From: Roseomonas sp.
Lineage (GTDB): Bacteria > Pseudomonadota > Alphaproteobacteria > Acetobacterales > Acetobacteraceae
Direction: 5' to 3'
DNA length: 64,000 nucleotides
Assembly: GCA_020249435.1 (NCBI GenBank)
Contig: JADCFQ010000023.1
Span: forward strand, 62,001 to 126,000
Position numbers and translations under genes: made by a program. Under the pieces are notes generated by a model, which did not search any database, was not told where the DNA came from, and saw only the letters and a list, made by a program, of their open reading frames with translations. Shown here piece after piece: positions 18,957-25,938 of this stretch (the first letter of the stretch is position 1; each line of letters starts with the position of its first letter).

Positions 18957-19058
18957 TCACGCCCAGGGGCGGATAAGTCGAAGCCCAAGTAGCGCGCAGG
19001 CGGGGACGGGGGCGGAAACCCCATGATCCAGGCCGAAGCGACGCGAAACCTCACGCAT
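18957..19058 (-). CDS. Candidate leuA leader peptide
   Basis: A 33-codon ORF upstream of leuA ends with the residues CALLGLRLIRPWA. Four Leu codons within six (23, 24, 26, 28; at 18975-18992) are CTA, CTT, CTT, CTT, which are rarely used in this GC-rich genome, and an Ile codon follows. Leu-rich leader peptides that sense charged tRNA-Leu are known upstream of leu operons in Proteobacteria. A stable hairpin begins right after its stop. Against it: no clear ribosome-binding site precedes the ATG at 19058, and an overlapping frame is also open. Treat as a hypothesis. Confidence 0.35.
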   Translation of the reverse strand: MREVSRRFGLDHGVSAPVPACALLGLRLIRPWA

Positions 19059-19361
19059 GGGGCGAGTTTAGGAGGGGAGGGGGCGGGAAGGCAAGGGGTT
19101 TCTGGGGAAACGCGGGATCAGGGAGGGCTTTGCCCTCCCTGAAACCCACCCACCAAAGGCCCGAGGCCTTTGGAAACCGGGGGTGGGGGGGACCCAAACT
19201 CGCTGGATGTTTAAAGCCGCGCAGTGAGACCACAAGATGCACTAAGCGCCCCAGTCCGATAATTTGGACCAGCGGACCTCTAAGCAGCGAAACTTGTGGA
19301 CCGAGCAAGATGAACCGCACTATAGGGGTTGTTACCACGGCGCCACAAACGGGGAACACCA
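19059..19361. other. Intergenic region between leuA leader and ClpP-like gene
   Basis: About 300 bp with no supported gene. It holds copy A of a double-hairpin repeat (19118-19178). To the right, base composition shifts from GC-rich to more balanced, which continues into the ClpP-like gene. Transcripts for leuA (minus) and the ClpP-like gene (plus) should both begin in this area, but no convincing -35/-10 pair was recognised. Confidence 0.5.
19118..19178 (+). repeat. Double-hairpin intergenic repeat, copy A
   Basis: About 61 bp made of two inverted repeats: an 11-bp perfect stem TCAGGGAGGGC/GCCCTCCCTGA with a TTT loop, a spacer AACCCACCCA, and a second stem CCAAAGGC/GCCTTTGG with a 5-base loop. 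Nearly the same sequence is found in the opposite orientation at 44027-44087, with only about three differences, all in the loops. It is a REP-like element or a dispersed terminator unit. Confidence 0.8.
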
Positions 19362-20558
19362 TTGATCAGGTTTTGGTTCTTTTTTGCCGTCTTCGTTGGG
19401 TTCTTTTCGAGCGTCATGGCTCAAACACAGACCCAGACCCGCGATGGAACTCATCAAACAGCCATGCGTTTCTTCACTGGTTGGTCAGGCGGCAATCACG
19501 CCGGTGCTGAATGGATCGCTGCTGAAGGTGTGATCACAGAGACAACGCCTTCAGATTTCCGAAGATGGATACAAGAAAATCCATCCTATGACGGCATTTC
19601 CGTCACGATTTTCCTCGATAGTCCCGGAGGGAATTTAAGGGGCGGTCTCGAGCTCGGCTTACTATTTCGTGAGCGCCGATTTAACACAGCGGTCGGACGC
19701 ACCGTGCCGATGACTGGAGTTGATAAAAATCCCTCGGAAACACAAACTCAGACGACACAGGGTGGCCATTGTGTTTCTGCTTGTGCTTACGCGTTCTTGG
19801 GTGGACATAACCGTTCAGCTGCTACGGGAGAAATAGGCTTTCATCAATTTTACACAGAGCGCGCTTTAAAGGATGCGCTTACACCAACTTTCAATGCGAC
19901 GGATCTATCACAGACACAGACGACGGTGGGCATCATTGCCCTTTATCTTAAAGAGCTGTCCGTTGATCCAGAGGTTCTATTTCTGGCTTCTGCTCAAGAA
20001 CCGGGTGGAATGGCATTTCCTACACTCACCGAGATGAGACGCTTGAAAATCGTCAATTGGAGAGATCAGCCCATAGCGGAGCCGTGGCGTATTGAGCCAG
20101 CAGGGGCGGGTGCTGTCGTCGTGACCCGTATCGAAATGGATGCGCTGACCGAAGTGCGAATTGCTCTTCATTGCCGAAGGTCTTCCCCCGATATCATCGT
20201 TCTACGAGGGGCGTGGACTTATCCGAATCCTAAAAACCTAGGTGTGGGTGGGCCTAATGCCGGGCAAAGGCTTAGTGTGGAGCTACGGCAGAGCATTTTT
20301 TCATCGAGCCTAGTCATCGGAAATCGCGCGGTTCGAACTCACCCGGGCGTTAGTGGTTTGATCGAGGCGCGAGTAGATGATGATGGAACGCATCGAATAG
20401 CCTTTGCCATTTCGTCAGCAGAGTACCGTCGCGGGCTAGCTGAGGGTTTTGCAATCGAAATTGAGCTCCCTGGTTACCTCGGCTATGGGCGAACTTTCAC
20501 TCCGCCAATTGCTGGCCTTTCAGAGAGGATGAATATCGCTCTTAGATCGTGTGTTTAG
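19362..20558 (+). CDS. Secreted ClpP-fold (COG3904-like) protein with Gln-Thr repeats
   Basis: A 398-residue protein, probably exported: a hydrophobic N terminus ends in a likely signal cleavage VMA-Q. The middle resembles ClpP/crotonase-fold proteases: TIFLDSPGGNLRGGLELG (oxyanion-hole GG), GGHCVSACAYAFLGG with the candidate nucleophile Ser, and GEIGFHQFY with the candidate catalytic His, as in ClpP MIHQP. The C-terminal 170 residues show no known domain. Runs of Gln-Thr occur at three places (TQTQT after the signal, ETQTQTT just before the active-site Ser, SQTQTT after the His). Start taken as TTG at 19362 because GGGGA sits 7 bp upstream; a TTG at 19329 is also in frame. Codon use and composition are less GC-rich than neighbours, suggesting transfer. 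Substrate unknown. Confidence 0.7.
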   Translation: MIRFWFFFAVFVGFFSSVMAQTQTQTRDGTHQTAMRFFTGWSGGNHAGAEWIAAEGVITETTPSDFRRWIQENPSYDGISVTIFLDSPGGNLRGGLELGLLFRERRFNTAVGRTVPMTGVDKNPSETQTQTTQGGHCVSACAYAFLGGHNRSAATGEIGFHQFYTERALKDALTPTFNATDLSQTQTTVGIIALYLKELSVDPEVLFLASAQEPGGMAFPTLTEMRRLKIVNWRDQPIAEPWRIEPAGAGAVVVTRIEMDALTEVRIALHCRRSSPDIIVLRGAWTYPNPKNLGVGGPNAGQRLSVELRQSIFSSSLVIGNRAVRTHPGVSGLIEARVDDDGTHRIAFAISSAEYRRGLAEGFAIEIELPGYLGYGRTFTPPIAGLSERMNIALRSCV

Positions 20559-20657
20559 TTGCTTCAACAGACCCTTGGCACGACATCGCTGCTACAAAAA
20601 ATTTTCTTGACGACAAGTGCCCTTGGTAACTGCGAAGCTAATTATTACACTCTTCCC
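20559..20657. other. Short gap between convergent islet genes
   Basis: About 100 bp of fairly AT-rich sequence between the convergent ClpP-like and HTH antitoxin genes. No good hairpin terminator and no further ORF is seen. Confidence 0.4.
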
Positions 20658-20975
20658 TCAAGCCACCCCCTGCAACCCCTTCCGCGCCACCAAGGTCAGT
20701 AATTTCAACGAAGCCCCGCTCGGCTGTTTTTCGCCGCGTTCCCATTGGCTCACCAGCCCGGTTGTCACATTCAAATGCAGCGCAAATACCGCCTGGGATG
20801 CATTTTCCCGCAAGCGCAGCGCGCGGATTTCCGCGGGCGAAAGCGGCTCCACCGGCGTCAGGCAAAGCGCGTCAAAATCGCGCAAGCTGCGCTTGCCCAT
20901 CGCCCCTGCCTCAGCCAGCCCTTGCGCCACTTCATGCACCGCCGCCAGCGCGTCGCTCCGGTACCGCTTAGGCAT
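20658..20975 (-). CDS. XRE/HigA-like HTH antitoxin
   Basis: A 105-residue DNA-binding protein with a helix-turn-helix in its C-terminal half (EIRALRLRENASQAVFALH then NVTTGLVSQWERGEKQPSG), a close fit to the Cro/C1 and HigA pattern in antitoxins of this length. It follows the RelE/HigB-type toxin frame with an 8-bp overlap, the toxin-first order of higBA-like modules. The family usually neutralises the toxin and represses its own promoter; a palindrome at the promoter upstream of the toxin could be its operator. The antitoxin is intact even though the toxin is frameshifted. Confidence 0.82.
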   Translation of the reverse strand: MPKRYRSDALAAVHEVAQGLAEAGAMGKRSLRDFDALCLTPVEPLSPAEIRALRLRENASQAVFALHLNVTTGLVSQWERGEKQPSGASLKLLTLVARKGLQGVA

Positions 20976-21341
20976 TGCACATCACCTCCGTCATCGTTCC
21001 ATTCGCCATCGCCAAAGCCAGGGAGGCATCATCATAGCCAAGCACCTCATCAGCCAGTCGGCGAAAGGCCTGCAATTCCGCCGCAGCAATATTGTCCCGC
21101 GCATTCTTGGCGAAGCCGAAAACGAAAAACGCCCGCGCCCCGCGCCGGAACAAGATAATGCTGCGAAACCCGCCGGACTTGCCCTGCCCAGGCCGCGCCA
21201 GCTTTGCTTGATCACGCCCCGCCCCAGATCAGCATCCACCAGGCCCCTTTCCGCCCGCGCCACCGCTTCACACAAAGCGGCATCGCTGATGCCCTCTCGC
21301 AGCGCGAAGCGGGTAAAGGGCTTGGTCCTGAAGACGCGCAC
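20968..21341 (-). pseudogene. RelE/HigB-type toxin, frameshifted
   Basis: Two frames join to give one toxin of the RelE/ParE superfamily. The N-terminal part (from GTG at 21341) reads VRVFRTKPFTRFALREGISD..ERGLVDADLGRGVIKQ; the C-terminal part, in another frame, reads FRRGARAFFVFGFAKNARDN..LADEVLGYDD and ends at 20968. The two parts abut at an A3 run in AAGCAAAGCTGG (21203-21205 on the plus strand). Adding one A restores an intact 124-codon gene, LARPGQGKSGGFRSIILF following GVIKQ. Homologues of this group are about this length and act as ribosome-dependent mRNA nucleases or similar. A one-base deletion (or a sequencing error) inactivates it. No plausible slippery heptamer is present, so programmed frameshifting is unlikely. 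Confidence 0.75.
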
Positions 21342-21358
21342 CTGACCTCGAACAGCAT

Positions 21359-21400
21359 CTATAACACTAGGTATTATAGCGGAGAGCGCAGCGATTGCAA
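21359..21400 (-). promoter_or_regulatory. Promoter and palindrome of the toxin-antitoxin module
   Basis: On the minus strand TTGCAA (21395-21400) and TATAAT (21373-21378) are separated by 16 bp, one of the clearest sigma-70-type promoters in the window. An inverted repeat CTATAA-N9-TTATAG (21359-21379) overlaps the -10 box and is a natural place for an autorepressing antitoxin to bind. The toxin GTG lies 18 bp downstream. Confidence 0.7.
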
Positions 21401-21451
21401 GAAAAAAGCGAAACGGTGCGCGCGTCAGCCGTCTAAGCGCCGGCCAAACCC

Positions 21452-22810
21452 TCACCCCGCCGCGTCGGTGTTCCGGTCTGAGACAAACCGCTCCAGCCAA
21501 TGGATCGTATAATCCCCATCCTGGAATTCGGGCGCTTCCATCACGGCCTGATGCAGCGGCAAGGTCGTCTTGATGCCGGCCACGACCATTTCACCAAGCG
21601 CGCGCCGCATGCGGCCAATCGCCTCGGCACGCGTCGGAGCATGCACAATCAGCTTGGCGACTAGGCTGTCATAATGCGGCGGCACAACATAACCTGAATA
21701 AAGCGCGCTATCCACGCGCACCCCAAGCCCGCCCGGCGCGTGATAGGTCGTCACCTTGCCGGGATTCGGCGCGAAACTTTCGGGGTCTTCCGCCGTGATA
21801 CGGCATTCAATCGCATGGCCGTAAAACAGGATATCCTTCTGGCCATAACCCAAAGCCTCACCGGCAGCGATGCGGATTTGTTCCTTCACCAAATCAATGC
21901 CGCAGACCATCTCAGTGACAGGGTGTTCCACCTGAAGCCGCGTATTCATTTCAATGAAGGCGAATTGCCCATCCTGCCACAGAAATTCCAAAGTGCCGGC
22001 ATTGCGATAGCCAAGCTTTGATAGCCCCGCGGTCACGGTCGCCCCAAGCGCATCGCGCGCCGCCGCATCCAGCACGGGGCTGCCGGCTTCTTCCACCAGC
22101 TTCTGATGGCGCCGCTGCAGGGAACAATCACGCTCTCCGAAATGCACCACATTGCCATGCGTATCAGCCAATACCTGCAATTCAATATGCCGCGGCCGAT
22201 CAAGGTATTTTTCCAGATAGACGCTGTCATCACCAAAGGCGGCCTTGGCCTCTGTGCGCGCGACACTCCAGGCTTCCTCAAGCTCATCGGCGCTGCGGGC
22301 TACCTTCATGCCGCGCCCACCGCCACCGGCGGCAGCCTTGATCAGCACAGGGTATTTCACGGCCTCGGCCACGTCGCGCGCCTGTTCCAGGGTCTCGAGC
22401 GCGCCCATGGAACCTGGCACCAGCGGCACGCCAAGGCTCCGCATCGCATCCTTAGCCGCAATCTTGTCGCCCATCATGCGGATATGCTCGGGCGCGGGGC
22501 CGATGAATTTCAGCCCATGCGCTTCCACCATTTCGGCAAAGCGCGCATTTTCGGAAAGAAACCCATAGCCAGGATGAATGGCATCCGCGCCAGTCACCAT
22601 GGCGGCCGAAATCACCGCCGCCATGTTCAAATAGGAATCACGCGCGGCTGGCGGGCCAATGCACACGCTTTCATCGGCAAAGCGCACATGCATCGCGGTC
22701 GCATCCGCGGTGGAATGCACTGCCACGGTCCGAATGCCCATTTCCTGGCAGGCGCGGTGGACGCGCAGCGCAATCTCACCCCGATTGGCGATCAGCACCT
22801 TACCGAACAT
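21452..22810 (-). CDS. accC: Acetyl-CoA carboxylase, biotin carboxylase subunit
   Basis: A 452-residue ATP-grasp enzyme that carboxylates biotin on AccB, the first half-reaction of malonyl-CoA synthesis. The N terminus MFGKVLIANRGEIALRVHRAC is the family opening; the ATP-binding Gly-rich loop AAAGGGGRGMKV is near 160-171; catalytic-site residues are in FIEMNTRLQVEHPVTEM. Length is standard. Start at 22810, with a G5 ribosome-binding stretch 9 bp upstream; a GTG at 22819 is in frame but adds three non-conserved residues. Last of the aroQ-accB-accC set, 27 bp after accB. Confidence 0.97.
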   Translation of the reverse strand: MFGKVLIANRGEIALRVHRACQEMGIRTVAVHSTADATAMHVRFADESVCIGPPAARDSYLNMAAVISAAMVTGADAIHPGYGFLSENARFAEMVEAHGLKFIGPAPEHIRMMGDKIAAKDAMRSLGVPLVPGSMGALETLEQARDVAEAVKYPVLIKAAAGGGGRGMKVARSADELEEAWSVARTEAKAAFGDDSVYLEKYLDRPRHIELQVLADTHGNVVHFGERDCSLQRRHQKLVEEAGSPVLDAAARDALGATVTAGLSKLGYRNAGTLEFLWQDGQFAFIEMNTRLQVEHPVTEMVCGIDLVKEQIRIAAGEALGYGQKDILFYGHAIECRITAEDPESFAPNPGKVTTYHAPGGLGVRVDSALYSGYVVPPHYDSLVAKLIVHAPTRAEAIGRMRRALGEMVVAGIKTTLPLHQAVMEAPEFQDGDYTIHWLERFVSDRNTDAAG

Positions 22811-22837
22811 GATGTGCACCCCCAGCCGAGCGCGCCA

Positions 22838-23305
22838 TTACTCAACAATCATCAGCGGTTCGCCGAATTCCACCGGCGTGCCGCTTTCCACCAGAATGCG
22901 CGTCACCGTGCCGGCGCGCGGCGCCTTGATCTGATTATAGGTCTTCATCGCCTCAATCAGCATCAGCGTCTGGCCTTGCGCCACCTTGCTGCCAATGGTC
23001 ACGAAGGGGGCGGAGGTAGGTTCGGGCGAAAGATAGGCAACCCCCACCATGGGGCTAGTGACTGCGCCCGGATGATCCGCGTCAACCTCTGCCGCTGGGG
23101 CAGCGGGGGCTGGGCTGGCAGCGGCGACTGGCGCCGGCGCGGCATGGGCAGCAATTGGCATCGCCAACGGCGCCACCGTCACTTGCCGAACCAGCTTGAC
23201 CCGCATGTCATTGTCAACCAGCTCAATTTCGGTCAGGTCGCTCTCGCGCAGGATTTGCGCCAATTCCCGGATCGTCGCCGGGTCGAATTGCAGGTCCTTG
23301 GTCAT
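22838..23305 (-). CDS. accB: Biotin carboxyl carrier protein of acetyl-CoA carboxylase
   Basis: A 155-residue carrier that brings biotin between AccC and the carboxyltransferase. An N-terminal 40 residues of conserved helix (FDPATIRELAQILRESDLTEIEL) are joined by an Ala/Pro linker (45-75) to a biotinyl domain with EAMKTYNQI; Lys121 is the biotinylated residue. Thr-Tyr after EAMK replaces the common Met-Met/Met-Asn, a variant frequent in Alphaproteobacteria. The ATG overlaps the stop of aroQ by 4 bp. Confidence 0.97.
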   Translation of the reverse strand: MTKDLQFDPATIRELAQILRESDLTEIELVDNDMRVKLVRQVTVAPLAMPIAAHAAPAPVAAASPAPAAPAAEVDADHPGAVTSPMVGVAYLSPEPTSAPFVTIGSKVAQGQTLMLIEAMKTYNQIKAPRAGTVTRILVESGTPVEFGEPLMIVE

Positions 23306-23757
23306 GCTTCCTCATCCTGAGCGATCAGCCCCGCCATGGCGCGGATCGCCAGCGCATAGCCTTCAACGCCAAGCCCGCAAATCACGCCGGTCGCGGCCTT
23401 GGAGATGAAGCTGTGATGCCGGAATTCCTCCCGGCGATGGATATTCGTGATATGCACTTCAATCACCGGCACACCAACGGCCAAAAGCGCGTCCATGGTC
23501 GCGATGGAGGTCGTGGTATAGCCCGCCGGGTTCATGATGATGCCAGCAGCGCGGCCTCGGCATTCCTGCACCCAGGTCACCAATTCGCCTTCGCTATTGG
23601 TCTGGCGAAAATCAATGGCGAGGCCAAGCCCATCCGCCACTTCGGCGCAGAGCGCTTCCACATCATCCAGCGTGGCGGTGCCGTATTTCTCCGGCTCTCG
23701 CACGCCCAGCATGTTCAGATTGGGGCCGTTCAGCACGGCGATCAAAGGCGGGGTCAC
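23302..23757 (-). CDS. aroQ: Type II 3-dehydroquinate dehydratase
   Basis: A 151-residue enzyme of the shikimate pathway converting 3-dehydroquinate to 3-dehydroshikimate; type II enzymes are dodecamers. Motifs: VLNGPNLNMLGVREPEKYG with the catalytic Tyr, IIMNPAGYTTTSIA, and VIEVHITN with the catalytic His. The frame is open upstream to 23799, but the GTG at 23757 (VTPPLIAVLNG) has AAGGGA about 6 bp before it and matches the family N terminus. First gene of the aroQ-accB-accC operon, a common alphaproteobacterial order. Confidence 0.95.
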   Translation of the reverse strand: MTPPLIAVLNGPNLNMLGVREPEKYGTATLDDVEALCAEVADGLGLAIDFRQTNSEGELVTWVQECRGRAAGIIMNPAGYTTTSIATMDALLAVGVPVIEVHITNIHRREEFRHHSFISKAATGVICGLGVEGYALAIRAMAGLIAQDEEA

Positions 23758-23867
23758 GACGCTTCCCTTGCGAACAACTCTTGAAGTCTGCGCTAGCACG
23801 GGGGGTCCAAGCCCGGCAAGCGGGCCTGGCGCTTGCCCTTCGGCTGCCGCCCCGCCACATTAGCCCC

Positions 23868-24077
23868 ATGTCTGCCATCGCCATTTCCGTGAACGGGGAA
23901 CCCCGCCAAATGCCCCAAGGCGCCACTGTGGCCGCGCTTTTGGCCGCCATTGGCCTTGATACCCGCAAGGTGGCCGTTGAACGTAATGAGGAAATCGTGC
24001 CGCGTTCCACCTATGCCGCCGTGGCCCTACATGAAGGCGACAAGCTTGAAATCGTTCACTTCATCGGGGGCGGCTGA
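23868..24077 (+). CDS. thiS: Sulfur carrier protein ThiS
   Basis: A 69-residue ubiquitin-like protein that carries sulfur as a C-terminal thiocarboxylate for thiazole synthesis. It starts [14 protein letters not shown] and ends FIGGG, the required terminal Gly-Gly. The start at 23868 is set by length and family; the frame opens earlier only by chance. It is followed by thiG after 2 bp. The 110-bp divergent region shared with aroQ shows no THI-box (TPP riboswitch) sequence that I can recognise. Confidence 0.95.
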   Translation: MSAIAISVNGEPRQMPQGATVAALLAAIGLDTRKVAVERNEEIVPRSTYAAVALHEGDKLEIVHFIGGG

Positions 24078-24079
24078 GC

Positions 24080-24868
24080 ATGTCCGGCACGGATGATGAT
24101 AGCTGGCAGGTCGCCGGCCAGCGCTTCCAATCACGCCTGATCGTGGGCACGGGCCGCTACAAGGATTTGGAGGAAACCGCCGCCGCGATTGAAGCCTCGG
24201 GCGCTGAGATCGTCACGGTCGCGGTGCGCCGGGTCAATCTGTCGGACCCGAATGCGCCGATGCTGCAGGATTATGTCTCCCCCAAGCGCTACACCTATCT
24301 GCCCAATACCGCCGGCTGCCATACCGCCAAGGATGCCGTGCGCACGCTGCGCCTGGCGCGTGAGGCCGGCGGGTGGAACCTGGTGAAACTGGAAGTGTTG
24401 GGCCCCGCCCCCTTCCTCTACCCTGATATGCCGGCGACCTTTGAGGCGGCCGAGGCGCTGATCGCCGATGGTTTTCAGGTCATGGTCTATTGCGCGGATG
24501 ATCCGTTGGCGGCGAAGCGGTTGGAAGACATGGGCTGCGTTGCGATCATGCCCTTGGGCGCGCCGATTGGGTCCGGCATGGGCGTCGTGAACCCCTACAT
24601 GATCAGCGCCATCAAGCGCGAGGCCAAGGTGCCGGTGCTGGTGGATGCTGGCATCGGCACGGCATCCGATGCCGCCTTGGCGATGGAGCTTGGCTGCGAT
24701 GCCGTGCTGCTCAATTCCGCGATTGCCCATGCGAAACATCCGGTGCGTATGGCGCGTGCCATGAAGGCTGCGGTGGAAGCCGGGCGCCATGCCTTTCTGG
24801 CTGGGCGCATGCCGCGCAATTACAGCGCGGATGCGTCAAGCCCCATGAGCGGGCTGATCCAAAGATAG
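24080..24868 (+). CDS. thiG: Thiazole synthase
   Basis: A 262-residue TIM-barrel enzyme joining deoxyxylulose 5-phosphate, dehydroglycine and the ThiS sulfur to form the thiazole phosphate of thiamine. The Schiff-base Lys is in NLVKLEVLG (near residue 98). Other family segments are [10 protein letters not shown] at the N terminus, [15 protein letters not shown], and [20 protein letters not shown] with VLLNSAIA near the C terminus. It completes a thiS-thiG unit; thiE, thiO and thiC are not in the window. Confidence 0.97.
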   Translation: MSGTDDDSWQVAGQRFQSRLIVGTGRYKDLEETAAAIEASGAEIVTVAVRRVNLSDPNAPMLQDYVSPKRYTYLPNTAGCHTAKDAVRTLRLAREAGGWNLVKLEVLGPAPFLYPDMPATFEAAEALIADGFQVMVYCADDPLAAKRLEDMGCVAIMPLGAPIGSGMGVVNPYMISAIKREAKVPVLVDAGIGTASDAALAMELGCDAVLLNSAIAHAKHPVRMARAMKAAVEAGRHAFLAGRMPRNYSADASSPMSGLIQR

Positions 24869-24886
24869 ATCAGCCTGCCGCTACCT

Positions 24887-25933
24887 TCAGATGAAGGTCA
24901 GCAGGCGCCTTGGCGTATCCACCAAAATCTCCTTGATTTCGGCTTCCGAAAAGCCGCGTCGGCGCATTAGTGGGATGATGATGCGATGGATATGCGCATA
25001 ACCCCAGCCACCCCAGCGCGTCATGTGCGACCGGTGGCAGATATCATGTGCAATCACGATCTGCCCCTTATGGCCGCGATCCAGAATTTTGCGCATGGCG
25101 CGCAGCCGCCCGGCATCATTGGGCATGTCCACATCGGGGTTGAGCGGATAGAGGCAGCTTTCCTGGCCGAACAAATCCCATTCCAGCACCACGCCAGTAT
25201 CGGCAAGGCGAAACAGCGCATCCTCATCAAACACGGTGCGATCAATATGATCCATGATGGTGCGTGATGGATCACCGCCGCGCGCCTTGATGAAATCCAT
25301 CACCTCCTGCGGTTGATCCTGACGCCGTCCGGGATGGATGGTCAGCGCGGCGCCGGTTTCCTTTTGCGCAATCAGCGCGGCTTCCAACACGCGGCGTTCA
25401 AGCGGTGTCCAAGGGTTCTGGCAGCCAATCTCCCCCAGCAGACCCGCGCGCACTTCGGTGCCCCAAAGCCCTTCCTGCACCTGGGAAACCATCTCGGTAG
25501 CGAAATCATCAATGCTGCGGTGATGATTTTCGGGTGGTTGATATTCTTCCACATAATGCCCGCAACCCATGACGATATGGCAGCCTGTGGCATCGCTGAC
25601 TTGCTTCAGACCATTTGGATTGGGGCTGATGCCACCAATCGTCAGTTCCACAATCGTCTGGCAACCATGCGCAACCGCTTCCGCCACCGCTTCAATCGCG
25701 ATGTCAACGCTTGGCTGATGCAGATTGGCGGGCGAACCGGCAACGGAAGTCGTCATGCCCCAATGATTGGCGAGCCCCGGTTCTTCCCCCTGATCCCCTT
25801 GCCGCAGTGATGGGGATCGCAAATCCCAAATCAAATGTTCATGCATGAGTGTGGACCCAAGCACGGCCGGATCCACAAGGCCCTGCACAGTTTGCGCCTT
25901 GCCGCGCATCTGGTCTCTTGAAAGCCTGGGCAT
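24887..25933 (-). CDS. Phosphotriesterase-family metal-dependent hydrolase
   Basis: A 348-residue amidohydrolase-superfamily TIM barrel. It opens with STLMHEHLIWDL (HxH metal ligands), then has GEIGCQNP, in which Glu takes the place of the carboxylated Lys that bridges metals in classical phosphotriesterase (as in E. coli PHP), and IVIAHDICHRSHM near the end (later His ligands and Asp). Substrates in this family are lactones, phosphotriesters or unknown esters; this one cannot be assigned. Start at 25933 (MPRLSR), 5 bp after the stop of the ABC binding-protein gene, implying one transcript and a possibly shared substrate. Confidence 0.85.
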   Translation of the reverse strand: MPRLSRDQMRGKAQTVQGLVDPAVLGSTLMHEHLIWDLRSPSLRQGDQGEEPGLANHWGMTTSVAGSPANLHQPSVDIAIEAVAEAVAHGCQTIVELTIGGISPNPNGLKQVSDATGCHIVMGCGHYVEEYQPPENHHRSIDDFATEMVSQVQEGLWGTEVRAGLLGEIGCQNPWTPLERRVLEAALIAQKETGAALTIHPGRRQDQPQEVMDFIKARGGDPSRTIMDHIDRTVFDEDALFRLADTGVVLEWDLFGQESCLYPLNPDVDMPNDAGRLRAMRKILDRGHKGQIVIAHDICHRSHMTRWGGWGYAHIHRIIIPLMRRRGFSEAEIKEILVDTPRRLLTFI

Positions 25934-25938
25934 TGCCG

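Noticed and set aside
17354..18976. 540-residue open frame on the plus strand
   Set aside because: It overlaps leuA antisense, with a low-complexity His/Arg composition and no recognisable motifs.
20320..20350. tRNA-like T loop (GGTTCGAAC)
   Set aside because: It is inside the ClpP-like coding sequence and lacks the matching stems of a tRNA.
21195..21215. Programmed frameshift in the toxin
   Set aside because: No standard slippery heptamer or downstream pseudoknot was seen; a simple one-base loss in an A run explains it better.
23758..23867. TPP riboswitch before thiS
   Set aside because: The 110-bp leader lacks THI-box sequences; I could not find the conserved pairs expected of this riboswitch.
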